In this document: piece after piece, positions 11,197 through 22,599 of the stretch | Position numbering within the stretch: the stretch's first letter is position 1 | Layout: every line of letters starts with the position of its first letter | Assembly: GCA_013368315.1 (NCBI GenBank) | Contig: JAACJM010000006.1 | Location: 992,001-1,056,000 of the forward strand | Direction: 5' to 3' | DNA length: 64,000 bases | From: Tetrapyrgos nigripes | Lineage: Eukaryota; Basidiomycota; Agaricomycetes; Agaricales; Campanellaceae | Made by a program: the position numbers and the translations under genes | The notes under the pieces: generated by a model | Database searches by the model: none | What the model was told of the DNA's origin: nothing | Seen by the model: the letters and a program-made list of their open reading frames with translations, nothing else

Positions 11197-13411
11197 ATGA
11201 CTCCCATCGTATCGGCCTTCCTATGCATACTGACCCTCTATCTTTTCCGGACTATTCGCAGAAATATTTCTATACGCTATCCTCCAGGCCCTAGGGGATT
11301 ACCTCTGCTGGGGAACGCTTTGCAGCTCCCGACCGTGCAGCCTTGGCATACACTGGCGAAATGGAAGAAGATGTACGGTACGCCGTTCTGCAATCCTCAA
11401 TATTGTACATGATCTGATTTTTTTTTGTATGTGCAGGTCCTATAGTCTATGTCAATATGGCTGGTCAACCAATGGTCTTTATCAATAGCCAGAAAACTGC
11501 CGAGGATTTACTCGACCGGCGTGCTACAAAATATTCTACTCGTCCCCACTTCATTGTTGGGAATATAGTGACAGGAGGTCTCAATATTGTCATGGCGCCG
11601 ATCGGGGAAAGGTCTACATTTTCTCCTGATTATAATTGCTCTAGCTAACGGATTTGTTGGATTTACTCTCTTTCAGATGGAGGAAGATGCGCCGTGCTAG
11701 TGAGCTCGCTTTGGGCCTCAAAAATACAGTCAACTATTATATCATGCAGCGCAATGAAGCCGTATTCTTAGCCCATAGTCTACTCAGCGATCGTGATAAC
11801 TGGAGATCTCACATTGAAAGGTGAGTGATTCTTTCTGTCCATACCAACAAATGACTGATCATTAAATCTTACTCAGAACGTCCTCTTCGACAGCTCTCTC
11901 CTTGATGTACGATTTACCCATCATACAGTCATCTCAAGATCCCTCGATACAATGGATGAATCACTTCCTTGATGTAGTTGTCAGCTCAATGCTGCCTGGT
12001 GCATATTTGGTAGAAACACTTCCGTTTCTGCAGCATCTGCCTCGGTCATTGTCGAAATGGCGACAGGATGGGGAGAAGTCTTATGAAGGATTCACCACTT
12101 ATTTTGAGGAAAGATTCCGAAATATCAAGAAAGTTGTCGTACGTCTATGGTTTTCTCCTGCCTTCACAAAAGCCGACTGGAGGATTTTCATTGGTAGGAG
12201 AGTGGCCAGGAACAGCGCCCTAGTTTTTGTGCTGCACTAGCCGAAAATCAAGCTAACAGCAAGTTGTCCGATCGAGAGTGTTCATGGCTTGCAGGTGCCC
12301 TATAGTAAGTTCTTTAGCTCATCTACGTAACTAGTCGGACTCACAGCAGTATACAGTGGTGCTACTCATGAGACCGTCAGTATATGGCCACCTATAACCG
12401 TATAACAAGACTGAACAGTCAAGGTCATCTTTATACCTCATTTAGACATCAAGTTCGATGATGTGGTTTATTTTCAGCATGGTATTGTTCCCTCACATCC
12501 AGGCGCGTGCCCAAGAGGAGCTCGACAAAGTTGTTGGACGATCAAGACTTCCTTCCTTCGCTGACCTTAAACATCTCCCATATATTCACGCTGTTGTCAA
12601 AGAGGTATGTGTTTCTCGTTGTTTGTTTTGCATTTGTTAAAACTGCCTAAAGGTCTTACGATGGAGAACACCAGTACCGATAGGGATCCCTCATGCCACC
12701 AGCGAGGTGAGCTCGTTGACCCATCTCAACCTCAAACTCTACACTAACGAACATTTTTGATTTACAGGATGACTATTATGACGGATACTACATACCTAAA
12801 GGAACAATATGTATTGCAAACATAGGGTATGTGTGCAACTTGATAATTTCTTCCGAGTTGTTCTGAGTCATCGTAACTTCAGGTCCTTGAACCATGACCC
12901 CGACGTATATGGCCCAGATGTGGCGGAATTCCGGCCAGAGCGACATCTAGACGAAACGGGCCAGCTGAAAGATGGACTGCTGGGCTTGTCGGAAGGACAC
13001 TGCTCTTATGGGTTTGGTCAACGGTTAGTGCAATCAACGCATGGGGACGAAGAAACGTTGATGTTCACTGACAAACAGCATCTGCGTCGGACGGCATGTC
13101 GCCAACAATTCACTATTTATCGCAATAGCAACTATCTTGTGGACCATGCGATTGGAAGGTGTGAAAGGTTTGGATGGTAAGATCATAGTGCCCGACATCA
13201 ATGCCGAAGAGGCACACAGCGGTGTCGTTTCGTGAGTCTATCTTATTTCTTTCTGTCTACGAGAGCTGCAGTAATCCTGGCCTTTGACAGGCGGCCGCCT
13301 CTATTCGCAATCACCACAACTCCCCGTTTTCAAGATGCAGATACGTTTATTCAAGAGGCACGAGATGAAGTCGTTCAAGAGAATCTCGCTCGTCCGGATG
13401 GTAGCCATTGA
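11197..13411 (+). CDS. cytochrome P450 monooxygenase, array copy 2
   Basis: Same twelve-exon structure as copy 1, all joints in frame from MTPIVSAFLCIL to the TGA at 13409. It shows the N-terminal anchor, [26 protein letters not shown] with the ExxR motif, FRPERHL and the heme loop [14 protein letters not shown]. The I-helix motif is changed: ATHETT, so the glycine of the usual (A/G)-G-x-(D/E)-T is Thr. The N-terminal half is the most divergent of the three (VGNIVTGGLNIVMAP), while the C-terminal half closely matches copy 3. Probably an ER monooxygenase of the same family with changed specificity or activity. The neighbour is esterase pseudogene 2, convergent. Confidence 0.88.
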
Positions 13412-13621
13412 TTCGCAGATGCCTCGGCGACGTATGCAATTTCATTCTCGTTTCCATCAGCTTGCTTGAAACTCACGCAGACTCTCTTCCTTGGGTTTCT
13501 CTAGGCTCCCAAAGCCAACCTTGGATATGGCGAGTGCGAGAAGCTATGGTGGATAAGGACAATTCTATAAAAGGGAAATGAGTGACCAATCAGAATGCAT
13601 GAGGTTTTCGTTCCACTCGCC

Positions 13622-15015
13622 TGGTGAAATAATAGTCGTTCGGAAGATGAGGTGGTAGGGTAAAGAGATGATATGTCCCGAAAAATCTGTGAAATGACAA
13701 GTATAATCATTAACAACGAAGAGCAGGCAAGCAGGGAATTAGACAGCATACGCACCTCGTAAAGATCCCTGGAATGACACCGATAATAAGGTCGGGGTTC
13801 ACGAACAGGACACGAACATAGCCCGAAAGGGGTGTGGCAAGAGAGACCGTACGCATGCAGCATATTGTCGACATACAGCGATGGGAGCGCTCCTGACTTT
13901 GCAGCTGCGTGTATTGGGTTTATCCCGTAAAAAGTCAGCGTCCAGTCAGTCTCGAAGTTATGTGTGGCATTGTCTGCGAAACGTATACGTATGTGTGAGT
14001 GTATCGTGAAACAAAACCAAGCAAAATCCGACGACACAGACGCTAATTATCAAGTCATGACTCATGCGTAATTTTCCATAATCCAGATTCCAAGACTGCT
14101 TCCCCCAGAGATGCGCCAGTTGAGGGCCCAATATACGGCTTACAGAAGAGCAAAACCATCATGATGGATTCTGCCTCAAGCACATGAGTCATGCAGGTCA
14201 GCGGCGTCAACTCAAAGAGACGATCTCATCTCAAAAACCTCACCAAAAATGGCCTCAGCTTGCTACCGTGTGAGATAGATACCCAATCTTCCGGACATGG
14301 AAATGGCTGCGTGAAATAAACCAGCTGCTTTGGGACTCCGTAACAGGTAGATAGCTGATCATGACCGTCTTTCAGTCGATTGTCCCACGACCGTTACCCG
14401 CTTGGGATCCCCTCCAAAAATCGCGATATTCTCCTGGACCTACGCAGGGAAGAAACGCAACGTCAGTACCCCAGAACCAGATTGGGCTTCGTAGAAGTCT
14501 TACCCATTCCAGAGCAGCAATCTTATCTGCCAGAGCATAATTGCCAGTAACAACTTGAACGCCATTGTTCAAGGCGGGGGATCCAAAGACGTTGAGTCGA
14601 AAGTTAATGTTGACAACGACGACATCACCAGACGAGTGTACCTTCATCAGAAGTAAAGTCGGAGCTGGTTTCAAAAACATTTGAACCACTGTGGATCCAG
14701 AAAAGGACAGACTGAGAGAAGGACGTGATTAGACGGCGAGAAAAAGTCAGTATGTTATAATGACGCACCAGTTTAGTCGTCGAAAACGATAGAGTCTAAG
14801 GCGTTGCCAGAACACGTCAAAAGTCGATGAAAATCATCTGCCGAATCGACTGAAAATACGACAGCTGGTTGGTAAATTTGAGCAAAAAGTGACAGTGAGC
14901 TATGCAGACGTCTACCAGACCATTAAGCGATTTACCCAGAAACCTAATCAGGGTTCAATAACGTCTCATTGTCTCTACACTCTTCCTCTTCTGCTGACTC
15001 CTACAAAGGCCGCTT
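13622..15015 (-). pseudogene. carboxylesterase pseudogene, array copy 2
   Basis: Fragments of the esterase are readable in broken frames. They include HAAAKSGALPSLYVDNMLHA, PYYRCHSRDLYEV with the catalytic-His context, and GDVVVVNINFRLNVFG followed by [17 protein letters not shown]. The nucleophile motif is destroyed (GQSTE instead of GxSxG) with stops behind it. The block with the catalytic Glu is absent, as in pseudogene 1. The last exon ([12 protein letters not shown] region) is also lost; similarity stops near 13622. The right end matches the region before the second exons of copy 3, up to about 15015, where unrelated sequence with the helicase fragment begins. Confidence 0.85.
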
Positions 15016-15559
15016 GGTGAGGTTCGGGGTTAGGGGTGGGCGCACGGTAGGTTCGTTCCAAGCCTCCGATTGGTCAGGTTTATTTGCGACGCTTTATGTT
15101 TTGCGATGCTTGCACGTTGCTTTCTGACAAGAGGCTTGTTGTAAGATCCATGGTTTGAAGGGAGTGCCTCTGCGTCTCTGCGAGCTTCCTTACCGGCCTC
15201 TCTCTCTCTCGGTTCTCTCTAACTTATTCTCTGTATCATAATCAACCTCTGTGTATAACTTTTTATACGAAAATCGCGTCCATTCTAGAGGAACACGCTG
15301 AGATTTTTTGGCTTGGGACGCGAAATCTCTCTCAACGAGGATCGTCCATTGCTCGGGTATCTTGTCGTGTTGAAACATTTCTCTCTTACTATGCAAAGAT
15401 ATCTTAAGAACATATTTCCGCAGTTTGTACTCATACTACTTGTTGCAATAGAGCAAGGTCAACGCGTTATTGACCGTATTCCGCTATCCTACTTCTGTCC
15501 GTTATGCAAGCTCGCTCCGTAACTCCTCTGAATCTTTCCCCTCGCGCCCCTGTCACTCT

Positions 15560-16565
15560 AAGACGTCGCAAAGTACCTCGCTCGCCACGAAAAACCACGC
15601 AAGGCCTTCGCACTCGACTACCAGACCGCCTCAGACCCGAAATCTGTGCAAGGCACGTTGAAATCGCAGTTGGGTCTTTCTTTCGAACCAGATGAATGGC
15701 AGAAACATCAGATACGTCACATTCTGCAAGGGTATGATGGTATCTGCCTTGCTGTGACTGGCTTGGGCAAAAGCCTGCTATTTGAGGGTACTGCCAAGTT
15801 ATTGGGTAAGGGGAAGGTAGTCTTCGCAATATGCCCTCTCAAGGCCCTCGAACGCGGTCAAGTGAGTCCGAAAGTACTGTTCTGATGTAGGGAATGCTCA
15901 TTTTTTAATTTTCCAGATGCTTCATGCGCAGTCGAAAGGGCTTAATGCTCTGGCTATCAACGAGGATACAGAGAAGACACCAGAACTCTGGGAGCAGCTC
16001 TTTACGACTGCCCATATTATTTACTTTCACCAGAGATGGCTCTTTCAGACTCGTTGCGCAGTGAAGGACCCTCGTATTCGTCGTTGTTTGGGTGCTGTCT
16101 TCATTGATGAAGCACACTGTATTGATGAATGGGGTGAAAACGACTTGTGTCTACAATACCGTCAGCTGAGCATCATCCGACCGCTTTGCGGCTACGATGT
16201 ACCCTTCGTAGCCTGTACTGCGACTTGCCGGACGTCCACTTTCGATATAATCTGGCAAGTTCTACGATTTGGTAGCCGGCCCTTCTGGGGAGTAGATGTT
16301 GGTACGGATCAGTCCAATCTTTTCTTCCATACCCATGTCCTCAAACACACCGACAACCCCGTTCTCGATGCACTCCATCTCCTTCCGAATAGCATCACCG
16401 AGCCAACGCAGCGAGAAGAAATCGACAAACTTCTCTTTTATTTCGACTCCGAGCGAGGATGTCGAGATGCGGTCGATACACTCTGAAAGTGTTTGCCGGC
16501 TCATCTTCGTGACGCCATCTATCCCTTTCCCTCAGACATGTCCGAAACAGCCAAGCAACAATGCT
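15560..16565 (+). pseudogene. RecQ-like helicase fragment
   Basis: An open frame from about 15562 reads SKYLARHEKPRKAFALDYQT, then FEPDEWQKHQ and a Walker A-like TGLGKS, then an intron (15861-15916). After the intron come a DEAH box (FIDEAHCIDEWG) and motif III-like ACTAT. This order and wording are those of RecQ-type superfamily 2 helicases. Walker A has TGLGKS rather than the common TGxGKS with Gly/Ala/Tyr at that site. Near 16484 the frame breaks: DAVDTL meets a stop, while the next frame continues KCLPAHLRDAIYPF. At about 16565 it stops abruptly at the P450-remnant repeat, so the helicase C-terminal lobe is missing. It is a truncated, frameshifted fragment caught at the joint of units 2 and 3. 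Confidence 0.8.
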
Positions 16566-16642
16566 CAAAAAACCGGTAATTTCGTAGCATTGAAGAAAAT
16601 CTCGCTCGCCCGTCTGAATAGTAGCCATTTATTGGGAGATGG
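16566..16642 (+). repeat. P450 3'-end remnant, unit 3
   Basis: Starts with ctcaaaaaaccggtaatttc and continues gaagaaaatctcgctcg, agtagccatttattgggag. It is fused directly to the helicase fragment. The leader module and P450 copy 3 follow. Confidence 0.75.
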
Positions 16643-16893
16643 AGAGCATGACCGGAGAAGCTGGATTATGAATGGAGATCGACGACTGTCTGCTTGGACT
16701 AGTAAGGTATCAGTGGAGGCGGGGAACCGGGGAAGCCGCCCCTTTGGCTGCCGCACACATTTGAATTGAACTGTATATACGGGTGAGAACTCACGATCAT
16801 ATACTGCGAATGGCACTGACTATTCTTATGATCAAGCTGAGAAGGATCGAGCCTATTCACTCCTTTATCAAATGACAGAACTTTAATTTGTCT

Positions 16894-16903
16894 GCTTATA
16901 AGC
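16894..16903 (+). promoter_or_regulatory. palindromic TATA-like element of P450 copy 3
   Basis: The palindrome gcttataagc lies 39 bp before the start codon and is identical to the elements of copies 1 and 2. Confidence 0.5.
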
Positions 16904-16942
16904 AACTCTGGGCACTGAAGCTGAGTTTGAGCAACGACCATC

Positions 16943-19157
16943 ATGACTCCCATCGTATCGGTCTTCCTATGCATACTGACCCTCTATCTTTTCCGGACTA
17001 TTCGCAGAAATATTTCTGTGCGCTATCCTCCAGGCCCTTGGGGATTACCTCTGCTGGGGAACGCTTTGCAGCTCCCGACCGTGAAGCCTTGGCATACACT
17101 GGCGAAATGGAAGAAGACTTACGGTACGCCGTTCTGCAATCCTCAATATTGTACATAACGTGATTTTTTTTGTACTATGCGCAGGTCCTATAGTCTATCT
17201 CAATATGGCTGGTCAACCAATGATCATTCTGAATAGCAAGAAAACTGTCGAGGATTTACTCAACCGGCGCGCCGCAAAATATTCCGACCGTCCCCAGTTC
17301 ATCGTTGAGAATGTACTGACAGGAGGCTTCAACTTGGTCTTCCTGCCGGTCGGGGAAAGGTCTACATTTTCTCCTGATTATACTTGCTCTAGCTAACGGA
17401 TTTGTTGGATTTGCTCTCTTTCAGATGGAGGAAGATGCGCCGTGCCAGTGATCACGATTTGGGTTTTAAAAATACAGTCAATTATTATTCCATCCAACGC
17501 AACGAAGCCGTATTCTCAGTCCATAGCTTACTGAGCGACCCTGACAGCTGGAGATCACACATTGAAAGGTGAGTGGTTCTCTCTTTCTAGACCAACCAAT
17601 GACTGATCATTAAATCCTACTCAGAACATCCTCTTCGATAGCTCTATCCTTGATGTATGGTTTACCTCTCATACAGTCATCTCAAGATCCCTCGATACAC
17701 TGGATGAATCACTTCATCAACGAAAGTACCATCGCAGTGACGCCTGGTACACATTTGGTAGAAATGGTTCCGTTTCTGCGGCGTCTGCCTCGGTCATTGT
17801 CGAAATGGCGACAGCATGCGGAGAAATCTTATGAAGAATTCGCCACATATTTTGAGGAAAGGTTTCGAAATATCAAGAAATTTGTCGTATGCCTATGGCT
17901 TTCTCCTGCCTTTAAAAAAGCTGACTGGAGGATTTTCACTGACAGGAGAGTGGCCAGGAACAGCGCCCTAGTTTTTGTGTCGCACTAGCCGAAAATCAAG
18001 CTAACAGCAAGATGTCTGATCGAGAATGTTCATGGCTTGCAGGTATCCTATAGTAAGTTCTCTAGCTCATCGACATAACTGGTCGGACTCACAGAAGTAT
18101 ACAGTGGTGCTGCTCATGAGACCGTTAGTATATGGACACATATAACCGTATAACAAGGCTGAACAGTCAAGGCCATCTTTATACTTCATTTAGACGTCAA
18201 GTTCGATGATGTGGTTTATTTTCAGCATGGTATTATTCCCTCACATCCAGGCGCGTGCCCAGGAGGAGCTTGACAAAGTTGTTGGACGATCGAGACTTCC
18301 TTCCTTTGCCGACCTTAAACATCTCCCTTATATTCACGCTGTTGTCAAAGAGGTACGTATTCCTCACTGTTTGTTTTTGCATCTGTCAAAACTGCCTAAA
18401 GGTCTTACGATGGAGAACACCATTACCAATGGGGATCCCTCATGTCAGCAGCGAAGTGAGCTCGTTGACCCATCTCAACCTCAAACTCTACACTCACGAA
18501 CATTTTTGATTTACAGGATGACTATTACGACGGATACTACATACCTAAAGGAACGATATGCATCCCGAATACATGGTTTGCATCCGCTTCATGTCCTTAA
18601 GAGCAATTCTGATCGTGACGCAGGTCCTTGCACCATGACCCCGACATATATGGCCCAGATGTGGCGGAATTCCGGCCAGAGCGACATCTAGACGAAACGG
18701 GCCAGCTGAAAGATGGACTGCTGGGCTTGTCGGAAGGACACTTCTCTTATGGTTTTGGTCAACGGTTAGTGCAACCAACGCATGGGGACTTGAAGAGATC
18801 ATGATGCTGATTTTCACTGACGAACAGCATCTGCGTCGGGCGGCATGTCGCCAACAATTCACTATTCATCGCAATAGCAACTGCCTTGTGGACCATGCGA
18901 TTGGAAGGTGCGAAGGATTCGGATGGTAACGTCATGCTACCCGACGTCAATGGCGAAGAAGAAAATGGTATCCTATCGTGAGCTCATCTTATTTCTTTCC
19001 GTCTACGAGAGCTGGAATAATTCTGGCCTTTGACAGGCGACCGCCTCTATTCGCAATCACTGCAACTCCCCGTTTTCAAGATGCAGATACGTTTATTCAA
19101 GAGGCACGAGACGAAGTCGTTCGAGAGAATTTCGCTCGTCCGGATAGTGGTCAATGA
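16943..19157 (+). CDS. cytochrome P450 monooxygenase, array copy 3
   Basis: Same twelve-exon structure, in frame from [12 protein letters not shown] to the TGA at 19155. Motifs: [17 protein letters not shown], ExxR in VKEVLRWRTP, FRPERHL, and heme loop [14 protein letters not shown]. The I-helix motif is AAHETT, again lacking the usual glycine. The N-terminal half resembles copy 1 ([14 protein letters not shown]) and the C-terminal half resembles copy 2 ([12 protein letters not shown]). The intron after exon 9 begins gtttgc, a weaker 5' splice site than the gtatgt in copies 1 and 2; splicing there should be confirmed. It faces the only intact esterase of the array, so unit 3 is the one complete P450-esterase pair. 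Confidence 0.88.
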
Positions 19158-19467
19158 TTGGCGATGTGGACGACTTCGGGGGAGCCGAGATGCAGATACA
19201 TCATACGTTAGGCATGAGACGAAGGTTACTGGAGAGACTCTTCGTCTGGACAGTAGCCATTAATTGGTAGATGTCCAGTCGACGTCGGTATGCAAGGGGT
19301 ATGCGTATTTATATCAATTGGTTGTATATGTACTAGACTCCTACAGAAACTTTTCTTAGAGTCATTTCATCCAAAAAGGAGAGCCCACAACGTACCTCAA
19401 CAGATACCTGCGTAGTAAAATTACATTGCAGACTGCGCAGACACTATATAACCACCAACCATAAGAA

Positions 19468-22179
19468 TCAAGACCCGAAAAAAGCACAACTAATCTCACA
19501 AATCACAGCACATTTCCCATTCCTATCATCAGGCAAACCATCTTCAAAGCCCAGCTCGGGGTACTCCAACGCAGCCATGGTCTCTTTATGCTCTGAGAAT
19601 TCAGGCCAAACCCATCCAGTCTCTTCCAAAATTTTGATCGTGCTCTCATACGCTGGTCCCCGAGATTTGAGGAAATCCAGAGAAGGGTTGGGGTTGCCTG
19701 TACGAGCAAATGAGGTCCAGAGGTCTTGGAGAAGGTTGGTGAATGAAAAATCGTTTGGCAAACGAGGTGGTTGGTCGAAAATGTAGTATGTACCGAAAAT
19801 CTGTAGACGTGAAACGACAAGGATGAGACCTCCGTACATCTAGTAAAGAGATAGCACTACACACCTCGTAAAGATCCCCGGAATGACAGCGATAGTATGG
19901 CTGCGGTTCGCCGACAGGGAAAGTGCATAGCCCAAACGGATTGAAGAAGGAGAGACCATAACCATGTAGCATGTTGTAGACATACATCGACGGGAACGCT
20001 CGTGATTTTGCAGCAGCGTGTATCAAATTGACCCCAGCGCAAGTTAGCGTCCTGTCAGTGTCGACGTTTGTCGTGGCATTGTCTGTAGAAAGTATGAGCA
20101 TCAAAAGAGTAAGACAAGGCCGGAAGGGATACGCACAAACGTCAAACTCATCCGTAATCTCCCATAATCCAGATTCCAACACGGCTTGTGCGATTTCAGA
20201 GCCAACTACAGTTATGAGACTGGCGTTGAAGTCTGTCGCATTTGGAGAGACTGCAGTACCCATCAACCTAGTCGACAGTGAGCCAAGAATTACTAAACGT
20301 GGTGGTAAGACAAACGCACGATTGGCCTTCCTCAGGCATGAACCCAGCAATGACGGGGACGCTGTTGACAGCACCTGATCCACGACTGACCTGAGCAACG
20401 GCTTCTTCGATGACGAATACACCATCTTGCACTGACGGCCACGAGCCTAGCCTCGTCGTGATATTCAGAAGTGTCTCCGCAGGGAGGGCTTGCAGGCATT
20501 GTAACCGTTCTTCACCAGTGCCATTGCAGAATTGCGAAATGAAGGGCTCTAAAGTGTAGCATATATCCAGGTCAGTATCCACAAAAACGACGATCTGCTC
20601 TGGACAACTCACTAGTGTTGGCCTGCGCTTGCTCCTGAGTAATGAAAGTACTAGATCCACCAGAGTGCGAAACAGCCCTATGGAATAACCCTGCTGCTTT
20701 AGGACTCCTGAGCAAGTCAACGATTGACCACCCTCCCGCAGACTGCCCAAATATCAGAACCTACATGTTGGTGACAGTGTGGTTAGTATTTCAGCTTTTG
20801 AGTGAACCATCAAGACCCTTACCCGGTCAGGATCACCTCCAAAGGCCGCAATGTTCTCTTTTACCTGCACAGAACGAAGGAATTCAAACATCCAGAAACG
20901 CATTATGCTTCGTGAAAGCCTTACCCATTCAAGAGCAGCAATTTTGTCTGCCAAAGCGTAGTTACCAGTAACAACTCCATCGTTCAAGGCAAGAAATCCA
21001 AAAATGTTGAGTCGATAGTTGATGGTGACAACAACAACATCCCCACGCGAGACGAGTGGACCACCGTCAAAGGTGGAGTCTGAACCAGTACCACCAGTAT
21101 TCGCACCGCCGTGAATCCAGAAAAGAACAGGTTTAAGTTGGGATCGATCCGAGGAAGGATTTCCTGGAATGAACGACGTGAAGACGTTTAGAATCAAACT
21201 GAAAAGAAAAAGGAAATGGTCAGCTTCAAAGAAACTGAGTGGACAATATAATGCACCAGTCTTCGCTGATACCCCAGGGGTTGAGACCTATGTCGTTATT
21301 GGCGAAACTTCCTAATTGTAGACAGGCAGGTTTAACTGTGAAGTAATGAGTACCCTGGTGACCTCCATACTCAATTACAGGCATTACTCACAACCAGTAG
21401 CATCCACCGATGTGCCGTTAAATTTCTCCGGGGGTTGGAAACGCAATACACCGACTGGCGGTTGAGCGTATGGAATACCCATGAAACGGAACGTAAGATG
21501 ATCACGTGTTCTGGGCAGCAATGAGGACAACGTAGAGAATAGAACGAGTGGACCCACCCTGTGAAAGTAGTACCACCAGACGTCACGGTGGTTTTAGGTG
21601 ATGACGAAAAATCGGTGTCGACTTCGACGGTGTGAGGAGCAGAGTTGGTGCAAAGGAATGGGTGTGTTGCCGAAGTCGCGTCTGCTTGGGCGTTCGAAGA
21701 ATTTTTGTTGAATGAAACAGCCATGGCATCTGAGGCGTTGTCAGAAAAGGTCGAAATCCAAAGCACATCATCTTGTTGTATCTGCCCGGTGGCTTGGAGG
21801 TATGACAACTGGTTGGTAAAGCTGGGCAGAGTTGGTCGTGAAAACATCTGCAAAAAGTTGTGTAAAACTCACCTAGAGAGCGAATCACGGCTCAATAACG
21901 TCTCGTTATTTTCTTTACAGACCGCTGCTGCCTCATGTGATGTCAAAGCGTCGTGAAAAAGCAGAGCACTCGGCTTTTTTGCAAAATCCTGGAGACGAGT
22001 TATGATAGGCTTGGCTAGATAATCAAGGGACGTACAACCCAAACCCCGTCATTCTCGAAGAGGAGCGAGACAGACCTTCCTTGAGCAGCATCTGCACCAT
22101 ACACAAAGGAATTGGAGTAGGAAATCGCGTTTACCACAGCGAAAACGAGAGCCAAATCCGTAGATTTTCCGAGCCGCAT
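19468..22179 (-). CDS. secreted carboxylesterase (type B), array copy 3, intact
   Basis: Multi-exon gene starting at 22179 with a signal peptide ([20 protein letters not shown]) and ending CAFFGS at 19468. After the signal comes an N-terminal module with the SFTNQLSYL and [17 protein letters not shown] strings shared with the esterase at 41410. The esterase domain follows: oxyanion HGG in [12 protein letters not shown], nucleophile GQSAGG, acid in GFMPEEGQS, and His in [14 protein letters not shown]. It is expected to hydrolyse carboxylic esters outside the cell; the natural substrate is not known. A TATATA sits at 22232-22237, 53 bp upstream. It converges on P450 copy 3, with about 310 bp between the stops. 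Paralogs 1 and 2 in the array are dead. Confidence 0.9.
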
Positions 22180-22231
22180 TTCAGCGATTGATTGGGGTGG
22201 GGTGAAGAAGACAACATATTCACAAGGAGGC

Positions 22232-22237
22232 TATATA
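22232..22237 (-). promoter_or_regulatory. TATA box of esterase copy 3
   Basis: tatata within ggctatatatgctgcc, read on the minus strand about 53 bp before the start codon. The esterase at 41410 has a TATATA 38 bp upstream, a comparable position. Confidence 0.5.
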
Positions 22238-22599
22238 TGCTGCCTAGCCATCCTTTCAGTGGACCTCACATGCCAGGGATGTAACACGGGATGATGACGG
22301 TTCGGGAAAAGAAATTTACGACGTCGGATATTCCGCCCCGGAAATCACTGTCATGGCAGTCACTTCTCAGGCCAGAGCCCGGCTACAAAAAAATTTCGTT
22401 CCAAAAGGAACGCATGACATACCAGGCCGCCTGCGTCTTCAACGCAGCTCCCACTTGGCAAGATTGCAGCTGCCTGGATCCCTAGCAGTCTCTTTCAAGT
22501 TTCTTTTCTGAGTCAACTCAGTAGTACTAGTAGGTTCGATTCTCTTTCAGCTGAACGCGACGAATTCCAGACTTATTAGTTGACTAGATTTTTAGAGCC

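Noticed and set aside
18580..18625. P450 copy 3 as a pseudogene because of the weak gtttgc splice site
   Set aside because: The site still begins with GT and the exon joint is in frame; all other exons and motifs are intact.
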